This document shows, piece after piece, positions 1 through 5,295 of a stretch of 5,295 nucleotides of DNA. This stretch comes from Rhizobiaceae bacterium UBA1291. Its GTDB lineage: Bacteria; Pseudomonadota; Alphaproteobacteria; Rhizobiales; Rhizobiaceae. The notes beneath the pieces are model-generated. The model saw only the letters and a list, made by a program, of their open reading frames with translations, did not search any database and was not told the DNA's origin. The DNA is taken from contig DBUL01000099.1 of assembly GCA_002307905.1 (NCBI GenBank), positions 1-5,295 on the forward strand, in the 5' to 3' direction. Positions within the stretch are counted from its first letter, which is position 1. Each line of letters opens with the position of its first letter. The position numbers and the translations under genes are program-made.

Positions 1-778
1 GCTGACGCTCCATCACACGCAATTTTCCCATCTTGCCGACTATGCACCGGAAGGCGGGCTGGACGGTATCGTGCTCGACATAGGTGTTTCCTCTATGCAG
101 ATAGATGAGGCCGAGCGCGGCTTCTCCTTCCAGCGGAATGGCCCGCTCGACATGCGCATGTCGGGCGCCGGCGTTTCCGCTGCTGACGTCGTCAATCGCG
201 CCAAGGTTGGCGATCTCATACGCATCTTCGGTTTCCTTGGCGAGGAAAAGCAGTCCGGGCGCATCGCCCGCGCCATCGAGAAGCAGCGGGCGAAGGAGCC
301 CTTCCGCACCACCCGCGATCTCGCCGGCCTGATCGAAGTCGTCACCCCGCGCAAGGCAAAGGACAAGATCCATCCGGCGACCCGGGTCTTCCAGGCGCTA
401 CGTGTGTTCGTCAACGATGAACTTGGCGAGCTTGCTCAGGCGCTGTTTGCCGCCGAGCAGGCGTTGAAGCCCGGCGGTCGGCTGGTGGTCGTCACCTTTC
501 ATTCGCTGGAGGATCGGATCGTCAAGAAGTTCTTCTCCGAGCGTTCCGGCAAGGCTTCGGGCTCGCGCCATCTGCCCATGGTGCAAGAGCGCGCGGCCAC
601 CTTCGAACCGATCGGCAAGCCAATGATCGCCGCGAGCGACGCCGAGGCGGAGATCAATCCGCGCGCCCGGTCCGCCAAGCTGCGCGCCGGCCTTCGGACT
701 GCGGCGCCGGCCGAGCGTGCCGACATGTCGATCTTCGACCTGCCGGATCTCGCAAGTCTCGACAAGATCGGAGCGTGA
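1..778 (+). CDS. rsmH: 16S rRNA (cytosine(1402)-N4)-methyltransferase RsmH (MraW), 5' end cut off by the window
   Basis: RsmH uses S-adenosylmethionine to methylate N4 of C1402 in 16S rRNA, in the decoding P site; it acts in the cytoplasm. The reading frame is open from base 2 and gives 258 residues to the TGA at 776-778. The family is usually a little over 300 residues, so the first few dozen, including the SAM-binding glycine-rich motif, lie upstream. Visible family motifs, numbered from base 2, are LDIGVSSMQ (25-33), [16 protein letters not shown] (38-53), [13 protein letters not shown] (80-92), [18 protein letters not shown] (124-141), [16 protein letters not shown] (163-178) and [12 protein letters not shown] (219-230). 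A GTG at 71 is in frame but lies inside the conserved LDIGVSS region, so it is not the start. The gene is followed by ftsL after 3 bases, as in most dcw clusters, where rsmH usually follows mraZ. The IFGFLGEE stretch (74-81) is what I recall from rhizobial homologues. The identification is very secure. Confidence 0.97.
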   Translation, partial: LTLHHTQFSHLADYAPEGGLDGIVLDIGVSSMQIDEAERGFSFQRNGPLDMRMSGAGVSAADVVNRAKVGDLIRIFGFLGEEKQSGRIARAIEKQRAKEPFRTTRDLAGLIEVVTPRKAKDKIHPATRVFQALRVFVNDELGELAQALFAAEQALKPGGRLVVVTFHSLEDRIVKKFFSERSGKASGSRHLPMVQERAATFEPIGKPMIAASDAEAEINPRARSAKLRAGLRTAAPAERADMSIFDLPDLASLDKIGA

Positions 779-781
779 TGG

Positions 782-1156
782 ATGATTAGGACCTTCGACC
801 TCCTGTTGATCGGTTCCATGGCGGCGGCGGCGACCGTCACCTACCAGATCAAGCATCATACCGATATCAAGTTCGAGGAAGTCCGTCGCCTCGAAGCCGA
901 AATCAAGCTTGAGAAGGACACCATCGACCTGCTCAAGGCTGATTGGGCCCTGTTGACGCAGCCGAACCGGCTGGAGCGGTTGCTCAAGGTGTATGGCGAG
1001 GAACTGCAGCTTATGCCGACGCAGCCTGAGCAGTTGGCGCGGCCGGTCGAGCTGCCCATGACGAAGGAACAATTGCCGAAACCGGAAGTCGCCCAAGGCG
1101 AGCAAAGCAGGGACCCGGTTTCGGATCTCATAACAACTGGATCGGTGAAGCCCTGA
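782..1156 (+). CDS. ftsL: cell division protein FtsL
   Basis: FtsL is a small single-pass inner-membrane protein of the FtsQLB complex, which helps activate septal peptidoglycan synthesis by FtsW-FtsI. The 124-residue product (E. coli FtsL is about 120) has a short cytoplasmic N-terminus and one hydrophobic segment at about residues 4-22. A charged helical region with heptad-like spacing follows (about 28-58, EVRRLEAEIKLEKDTIDLLK), fitting the periplasmic coiled coil that pairs with FtsB. The signature DWALLTQPNRLERLL is at 54-68. The last 45 residues are rich in Pro, Gln and Glu and look disordered. The ATG at 782 is preceded by GGAG (770-773) at an 8-base spacing; an ATG at 778 meets a stop after two codons and is excluded. 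The gene begins 3 bases after rsmH, and its TGA shares a base with the ftsI ATG, so translational coupling is likely. FtsL is poorly conserved in general, so the call rests on topology, the signature and position between rsmH and ftsI. Confidence 0.93.
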   Translation: MIRTFDLLLIGSMAAAATVTYQIKHHTDIKFEEVRRLEAEIKLEKDTIDLLKADWALLTQPNRLERLLKVYGEELQLMPTQPEQLARPVELPMTKEQLPKPEVAQGEQSRDPVSDLITTGSVKP

Positions 1157-2907
1157 TGACGTTCCTATCGCGAATCATGTTGTTGAAAAGCCAGGCGCAT
1201 TTCTCGACCGACGTGCAACGCGGCGGGACGTCCATGAACGGGGCGGCCTTCAAGGGCACGGCCAAGCGGAAGACGCAACTCGCCCGCAAGCGGGTAGGCC
1301 TGATGATGGCGGCATTCACCGTCGCTTATGCCGTGATTGGTGGCCGTCTGGTGCAATATGGCTACGCCCAGCCCGAAGTGACTTCCAGCATCCTGCCGGC
1401 CGACCGGCTGATGGCTTCACGGCCGGACATTCTCGACCGTAACGGTGAAGTACTGGCGACCGACATCCGCACCGTCTCGCTGTTTGCAGAACCCCACAAG
1501 ATTGTCGATCCGGACGAAGCGGTCGAGAAGCTTGCGACTGTCCTTGCCGATCTTGACATCAGAGGGACCTACAGGAAACTCGCCAATCCGAACTCCCGCT
1601 TCCAGTGGCTTCGTCGCCAGCTGACGCCCAAGCAACAGAGCCAGATCCTTGCACTCGGCATTCCGGGCATCGGTTTCAGGCCGGAAAAACGCCGCTTCTA
1701 TCCCGGTGGCACGACCGCTTCTCACATCGTCGGTTATGTCAATATCGACAACCGCGGCATGGCGGGAATGGAGAGATACATCGACAGTCAGGGGCTCGCT
1801 GACCTGCGCGACCTCGGCATGACGGGCGATTCGCCACTCGAGCCGGTCAAGCTGTCGATCGACCTCAGGGTGCAGCACATCCTGCGCGACGTGGTGGTCA
1901 ATGCCGTCGACAAGTTCAAGGCGCTGGGCGCCGGCGGGGTCGTGCTGGACGTCCATACCGGCGAGGTGCTCGCCATGGTCTCTGTTCCTGACTTTGACCC
2001 CAACAATCCGGCGGCAAGCGCGCAGGAAGGCTGGCTCAACCGCATGTCGAACGGCACGTTCGAGATGGGGTCGACATTCAAGTCCTTCACGATCGCCATG
2101 GGCCTCGATTCGGGCAAGGTGTCGCTCAACGATTCCTTCGACGCCCGCTATCCGATCCGCATCGGCGGCTTCACCATCAAGGACTTCCACGGCAAGAACC
2201 GCATTCTGACTGTTCCTGAGATCTTCCAGTATTCGTCCAACATCGGCACGGCCAAGGTCGCCGACATCGTCGGCACCGAAGGACACAAGGAGTTCCTGAC
2301 GCGGCTCGGCTTGCTGACGAGGGTCCAGACGGAGCTACCCGAAGTCGCCATGCCCTCGCAGCCGCGCGAATGGAAGAAACTCAACTCCATTACCATCTCG
2401 TTTGGACACGGCGTCTCGACCACGCCGTTCCAGACGGCGGTCGCCGCAGTCGCGCTCGTCAATGGCGGCAAGCTGATCGAGCCCACCTTCCTGCCGCGCA
2501 CCCGCGAACAGGCCGAATTGATCGCCAAACAGGTCATCCAGCCGTCGACCAGCAAGGACATGCGCTACCTGTTTGAACTGAACGGCGTCAAGGGCTCGGG
2601 GCGCAATGCGCGCGTCGAAGGATTCAACGTTGGCGGCAAGACCGGGACGGCCGACAAGGTCGTCAATGGTCGCTATGTCGGGGACAAGAACTTCAACGCC
2701 TTCCTGGCTGCTTTCCCGATCGACAATCCGCGATATGTCGTCCTGGCTGTGATCGACGAGCCGAAGACGGACAAGGGCAATGGCGCCGCACTCGCCGGGA
2801 CATCGGCTGCGCCGATGGTGGGCGAGATCATCCGCAGAAGCGCCGCAATTCTCGGTGTAGAACCGAAATTCGGAGAAGACGGCTCTGCCCTGCTCGTTTC
2901 TTATTGA
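1156..2907 (+). CDS. ftsI: septal peptidoglycan D,D-transpeptidase FtsI (penicillin-binding protein 3, class B PBP)
   Basis: FtsI cross-links peptidoglycan stem peptides at the division septum and is a beta-lactam target; it works with the glycosyltransferase FtsW. The 583-residue product has a basic cytoplasmic tail (RKR just before the membrane), one membrane anchor at about residues 46-68, a class B PBP dimerisation/pedestal region at about 85-235 (RPDILDRNGEVLATD at 89-103, RGMAGMERYID at 200-210) and a transpeptidase domain at about 255-565. All three active-site motifs are present: SxxK as S306-T-F-K309 with the nucleophilic serine, SxN as S360-S-N362, and KTG as K495-T-G-T498. Length is close to E. 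coli FtsI (588). The ATG at 1156 overlaps the ftsL stop and has a near-consensus GGTGA (1144-1148) 7 bases upstream. The alternative ATG at 1234 would drop 26 residues but leave the anchor; the upstream start is preferred for the coupling and because its tail resembles rhizobial FtsI as I recall it. No PASTA domain is seen. Confidence 0.97.
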   Translation: MTFLSRIMLLKSQAHFSTDVQRGGTSMNGAAFKGTAKRKTQLARKRVGLMMAAFTVAYAVIGGRLVQYGYAQPEVTSSILPADRLMASRPDILDRNGEVLATDIRTVSLFAEPHKIVDPDEAVEKLATVLADLDIRGTYRKLANPNSRFQWLRRQLTPKQQSQILALGIPGIGFRPEKRRFYPGGTTASHIVGYVNIDNRGMAGMERYIDSQGLADLRDLGMTGDSPLEPVKLSIDLRVQHILRDVVVNAVDKFKALGAGGVVLDVHTGEVLAMVSVPDFDPNNPAASAQEGWLNRMSNGTFEMGSTFKSFTIAMGLDSGKVSLNDSFDARYPIRIGGFTIKDFHGKNRILTVPEIFQYSSNIGTAKVADIVGTEGHKEFLTRLGLLTRVQTELPEVAMPSQPREWKKLNSITISFGHGVSTTPFQTAVAAVALVNGGKLIEPTFLPRTREQAELIAKQVIQPSTSKDMRYLFELNGVKGSGRNARVEGFNVGGKTGTADKVVNGRYVGDKNFNAFLAAFPIDNPRYVVLAVIDEPKTDKGNGAALAGTSAAPMVGEIIRRSAAILGVEPKFGEDGSALLVSY

Positions 2908-2922
2908 GCAAATTTGAAATCC

Positions 2923-2948
2923 GGAGGCGATTCGGGACTTTCGCCTCC
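2923..2948 (+). repeat. inverted repeat / predicted RNA hairpin in the ftsI-murE gap
   Basis: GGAGGCGA (2923-2930) is the exact reverse complement of TCGCCTCC (2941-2948), leaving a 10-base loop. The stem is 8 bp with six G-C pairs and begins 16 bases after the ftsI stop, in the only non-coding gap of any size in the window. No T-run follows, so it does not look like a classical rho-independent terminator. The left arm holds GGAGG, a perfect anti-16S sequence, but no start codon lies at a useful distance after it. It could stabilise the ftsI mRNA 3' end, mark a processing site, or lower readthrough into murE; these roles are inference. A GATTC (GANTC-type, CcrM target in many alphaproteobacteria) spans the left arm-loop junction at 2929-2933. 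Confidence 0.6.
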
Positions 2949-2953
2949 CAGAA

Positions 2954-2958
2954 GTGGA
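2954..2958 (+). promoter_or_regulatory. weak ribosome binding site proposed for murE
   Basis: GTGGA ends 9 bases before the ATG at 2968. It is a poor match to the Shine-Dalgarno consensus, but it is the only purine-rich candidate at a proper distance from the start that protein similarity favours. It lies 5 bases after the right arm of the preceding hairpin, so it would stay single-stranded when the hairpin forms. Confidence 0.45.
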
Positions 2959-2967
2959 CAAATATCG

Positions 2968-4428
2968 ATGTTGTTGCGGGATCTGGCGGGCGAGGAATTT
3001 CGGGATCAGGTCGGCAAGGCCGGTGATGCGGCCGGCGCCATCGAAATCACGGGTTTGTCGGCCGATAGCCGCAAGGTCGAGAACGGCATGCTGTTCGTGG
3101 CGCTCGCCGGTACCAGGGCCGACGGTGCGGCCTATGTGGCCGATGCGGTTTCTCGCGGCGCTGCCGCCATCGTTTCCGGGCATGCCGTCACCGCCTCTGT
3201 TCCGGTCATTGTTGTGGACAATCCGCGCCGTTTCCTGGCGCTTGCTGCGGCAAACTTTTTCGGTCGCCAGCCCGCTACCATGGTCGCCGTCACGGGTACG
3301 GCCGGCAAGACCTCCGTCGCCTCCTTCCTCCGGCAGATCTGGGCCGAGTTCGGCAAGCAGCCTGCGCAGATCGGAACGACCGGCGTCGTCTCCCCGCGGC
3401 GCAACGACTACGGTTCGCTGACGACCCCGGATCCGATCGGCCTGCACAGGCTGCTTGCCGAACTCGTCGACGAGGGTGTCACCCATGCCGCGATGGAAGC
3501 CTCCAGTCACGGCCTCGACCAGTGTCGCCTCGACGGCGTGAATCTCTCCGCCGCCGCCTTCACCAATCTCGGCCGCGACCACATGGACTATCACCCGACG
3601 GTGGAGGCCTATATGGCCGCGAAAATGCGGCTGTTTGATACCTTGCTGCCCAAGGGTTCGCCGGCGGTGATCTTCGCCGATGATCCATGGTCGGCAGAGG
3701 CGATCCGCGTCGCGACCGAAGCCGGCCACAAGGTGCTCACTGTCGGTCGTGGCGGCACCTTCCTGTCTTTGAAGCGGGTCGAGCATTTCCGCCACAAGCA
3801 GGTCGCGGAGGTGCATTACGGTGACGAGATCTTCGAGGTTCACATCCCGCTTGCCGGCGACTTTCAGGTTGCCAATGCCTTGGTCGCGGCGGGCCTTGCA
3901 ATCGCCACAGGCGTGCCGGCGGCCGCTGCTATGAAGGCGCTGGAAAAGCTTCAGGGCGCTTCCGGCCGACTGGAACTGGTGGGCCAGTCCAAGGCGGGGG
4001 CGCTCGCCTATGTCGATTATGCCCACAAGCCGGATGCTTTGGAAAACGTGCTGGCCTCGGTGCGCCCGTTCACCACGGGGCGGGTGATCACCGTGTTCGG
4101 TTGTGGCGGTGACCGCGACAAGGGCAAGCGCCCGATCATGGGGGAGATCGCCTGCCGGCTCGCCGACATCGTCATTGTCACCGACGACAATCCGCGCTCG
4201 GAAGTGCCGGCGGTCATCCGTTCGGAGATCATGGCGGCGTCACCCAAGGCAATCGAAATCGGCGATCGGGCGCAGGCGATCCGCGCCGGTGTCGCAATGC
4301 TGTCCTCGGGCGACACGCTGATCGTGGCTGGAAAGGGGCATGAGGAGGGCCAGACCATCGGCGATGTCACGCTGCCGTTCTCGGATCATGCGGAATTGCG
4401 CAAAGCACTGGAGGAGTTCGACCATTGA
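2968..4428 (+). CDS. murE: UDP-N-acetylmuramoyl-L-alanyl-D-glutamate--2,6-diaminopimelate ligase MurE
   Basis: MurE is the cytoplasmic ATP-dependent ligase adding the third residue, meso-diaminopimelate, to UDP-MurNAc-L-Ala-D-Glu (EC 6.3.2.13). From the ATG at 2968 the product is 486 residues, normal for the family. Motifs, so numbered: MLLRDL N-terminus; [16 protein letters not shown] (31-46) of the uridine-nucleotide-binding domain; P-loop TGTAGKTS (109-116); TTPDP (152-156); MEASSHGL (176-183); [12 protein letters not shown] (198-209); K219 in YMAAKMRLF, matching the carbamylated lysine; GRLE (333-336); [10 protein letters not shown] (349-358); [15 protein letters not shown] (378-392); and DNPR (407-410) with AGKGHE (454-459). 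DNPR is the diaminopimelate signature, arguing against a lysine-adding enzyme. The frame is open to a TTG at 2914, but that would add 18 residues encoded by the hairpin, has no Shine-Dalgarno, and would displace the family-typical M-x-L-R-D-L start. The stop overlaps the murF start. Function is secure; the start is less so. Confidence 0.96.
   Translation: MLLRDLAGEEFRDQVGKAGDAAGAIEITGLSADSRKVENGMLFVALAGTRADGAAYVADAVSRGAAAIVSGHAVTASVPVIVVDNPRRFLALAAANFFGRQPATMVAVTGTAGKTSVASFLRQIWAEFGKQPAQIGTTGVVSPRRNDYGSLTTPDPIGLHRLLAELVDEGVTHAAMEASSHGLDQCRLDGVNLSAAAFTNLGRDHMDYHPTVEAYMAAKMRLFDTLLPKGSPAVIFADDPWSAEAIRVATEAGHKVLTVGRGGTFLSLKRVEHFRHKQVAEVHYGDEIFEVHIPLAGDFQVANALVAAGLAIATGVPAAAAMKALEKLQGASGRLELVGQSKAGALAYVDYAHKPDALENVLASVRPFTTGRVITVFGCGGDRDKGKRPIMGEIACRLADIVIVTDDNPRSEVPAVIRSEIMAASPKAIEIGDRAQAIRAGVAMLSSGDTLIVAGKGHEEGQTIGDVTLPFSDHAELRKALEEFDH
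4410..4416 (+). promoter_or_regulatory. ribosome binding site that fixes the TTG start of murF
   Basis: GGAGGAG lies inside the last codons of murE, 8 bases before the TTG at 4425. It is a near-perfect Shine-Dalgarno at ideal spacing. The next in-frame ATG (4452) is 35 bases downstream of it, too far to use it, so this site selects the rare TTG start. Confidence 0.8.
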
Positions 4429-5295
4429 CCTTTCTTTGGACGTCGCAGGAAATGATCGAGGCCATGGCGGGGCGGCCCTTCGGGACGCTGCCTGCGGGGA
4501 TTACCGGCATATCCATCGACAGCCGGACGGTTGCGCCGGGCGAGGCTTTCTTCGCCATCAAGGGTGACCGGGTCGACGGTCATGATTTCGCGAGCCTTGC
4601 TGTTGCCAACGGCGCCTCGCTGCTCGTCGTTGCCGAAGCCAAGCTTCCGGCGCTTGGCCGCCTGACCGTGCCGATGATCGTCGTGGACGACGTGCTTGGC
4701 GCCTTGCAGCAACTGGCGCTGGCGGCCCGTGACAGAAGCTCCGCGACGATCATCGCGGTGACCGGTTCGGTCGGCAAGACCACGACCAAGGAAATGTTGC
4801 GGCTGGCGCTTGAGCCATCCGGCAATGTGCATGCTGCGGTTGCCTCGTTCAACAATCACTGGGGCGTGCCGCTGACGCTCGCCCGAATGCCGGTCGACAC
4901 CCGCTACGGCGTGTTCGAAATCGGGATGAACCATCCCGGGGAAATCGGGCCGCTTTCGCGCATGGTCCGTCCGGACCTGGCGATCATCACCACCATTGCT
5001 CCCGCCCATCTCGGCAATTTCACGGGCATCGAGGAAATCGCCGCCGCCAAGGCCGAGATCTTCGAAGGCGTCGCTCCCGGTGGGGACGTCATCCTCAATC
5101 GCGACAACAGTCAGTTCGACTTTCTCGAACAGGCGGCGCAGGCGGCGGGCATCGACAACATCCACAGCTTCGGCCAGCATGCCAAGGCCGAGTTCCGGCT
5201 CGCCGAATTCGACGGTGCGGCCGAGCTTTCGACCGTCTGGTTCAACCATGGTGGCGAGACCCGCGAAGTCATCATCGGCGCGCCGGGCCGGCACC
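4425..5295 (+). CDS. murF: UDP-N-acetylmuramoyl-tripeptide--D-alanyl-D-alanine ligase MurF, 3' end cut off by the window
   Basis: MurF is the cytoplasmic ATP-dependent ligase that joins D-Ala-D-Ala to UDP-MurNAc-tripeptide, the MurE product, completing the pentapeptide precursor (EC 6.3.2.10). The frame is open from 4425 to the window end, 290 codons out of an expected 450-480. Translated from the TTG: N-terminal substrate-binding domain with [20 protein letters not shown] (28-47) and DGHDFA (51-56); P-loop TGSVGKTT (113-120); [12 protein letters not shown] (141-152); [11 protein letters not shown] (164-174); [11 protein letters not shown] (189-199); and AAAKAEIF (206-213), whose K209 matches the carbamylated lysine of Mur ligases. 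The end GAPGRH (285-290) is the beginning of the conserved PGRHNxxN motif, so the missing part is the rest of the central domain and the C-terminal domain. The TTG overlaps the murE stop as TTGA and follows a strong Shine-Dalgarno; the ATG at 4452 would remove nine residues (LWTSQEM region) that align with family N-termini. mraY normally follows. Confidence 0.95.
   Translation, partial: MTFLWTSQEMIEAMAGRPFGTLPAGITGISIDSRTVAPGEAFFAIKGDRVDGHDFASLAVANGASLLVVAEAKLPALGRLTVPMIVVDDVLGALQQLALAARDRSSATIIAVTGSVGKTTTKEMLRLALEPSGNVHAAVASFNNHWGVPLTLARMPVDTRYGVFEIGMNHPGEIGPLSRMVRPDLAIITTIAPAHLGNFTGIEEIAAAKAEIFEGVAPGGDVILNRDNSQFDFLEQAAQAAGIDNIHSFGQHAKAEFRLAEFDGAAELSTVWFNHGGETREVIIGAPGRH

Noticed and set aside
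71..778. rsmH starting at the GTG at 71 as a complete short gene
   Set aside because: The same frame is open upstream to base 2 with family-like sequence, and the GTG falls inside a conserved motif; the gene is simply cut by the window edge.
819..837. Short GCG trinucleotide run in ftsL
   Set aside because: Only four units, coding for alanines of the membrane segment; no evidence of a variable tract.
1417..2286. A 289-codon open frame on the - strand antisense to ftsI
   Set aside because: It overlaps the FtsI pedestal and catalytic core completely and looks like a codon-bias shadow rich in Asp, Arg, His and Val.
2923..2960. Rho-independent terminator after ftsI
   Set aside because: The stem is good, but the downstream bases are C/A/G-rich with no T-run, and murE follows at once on the same strand.
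2335..4026. A 563-codon open frame on the - strand across the ftsI-murE junction
   Set aside because: It runs antisense to two well-identified genes, shows no recognisable domain, and is the kind of frame GC-rich codon bias produces. Its protein is Arg/Gly/Asp/His-rich, as expected for a shadow.
4011..4041. Lysine in place of threonine in the MurE DYAHTPD motif (DYAHKPD)
   Set aside because: I recall DYAHKPD as a common variant in alphaproteobacterial MurE, so it is not a sign of altered function.
4386..5294. A 302-codon open frame on the - strand antisense to murF
   Set aside because: The + strand frame carries intact MurF motifs in order; the antisense product has low-complexity composition and no recognisable motif.

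Overview
The window is a piece of the division and cell wall (dcw) cluster of a GC-rich Gram-negative bacterium. It is most likely an alphaproteobacterium of the Hyphomicrobiales/Rhizobiales, probably close to Rhizobiaceae. This placement rests on my recollection of family sequences: the RsmH loop reading IFGFLGEE, the FtsI N-terminal tail beginning MTFLSRIMLLKSQAHFS, the MurF N-terminus, and the gene order. No database search was run.

All genes lie on the + strand and are packed tightly in the order rsmH (5' end cut off), ftsL, ftsI, murE, murF (3' end cut off). From base 1 to 778 is the C-terminal three quarters of the 16S rRNA methyltransferase RsmH. A 3-base gap leads to ftsL (782-1156). 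The ftsL stop codon overlaps the ftsI start by one base (TGATG at 1154-1158). ftsI runs to 2907. A 60-base gap with a perfect 8-bp inverted repeat separates ftsI from murE, whose best start is the ATG at 2968. murE and murF overlap through TTGA (4425-4428), with murF starting on TTG behind a strong Shine-Dalgarno sequence. I see no gene-free stretch longer than 60 bases, and no RNA gene, mobile element, CRISPR array, convincing promoter or rho-independent terminator.

The genes belong to one process. MurE and MurF add meso-diaminopimelate and then D-Ala-D-Ala to the UDP-MurNAc peptide in the cytoplasm. After lipid-linked export, the septal transpeptidase FtsI cross-links those peptides at the division site, where FtsL belongs to the FtsQLB complex that controls FtsW-FtsI. 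RsmH modifies the ribosomal P site and is a customary early member of the cluster. All active-site motifs I could check are intact. The region reads as ordinary core genome. The only structure not explained by the genes is the ftsI-murE hairpin. I found no evidence of an undescribed system.
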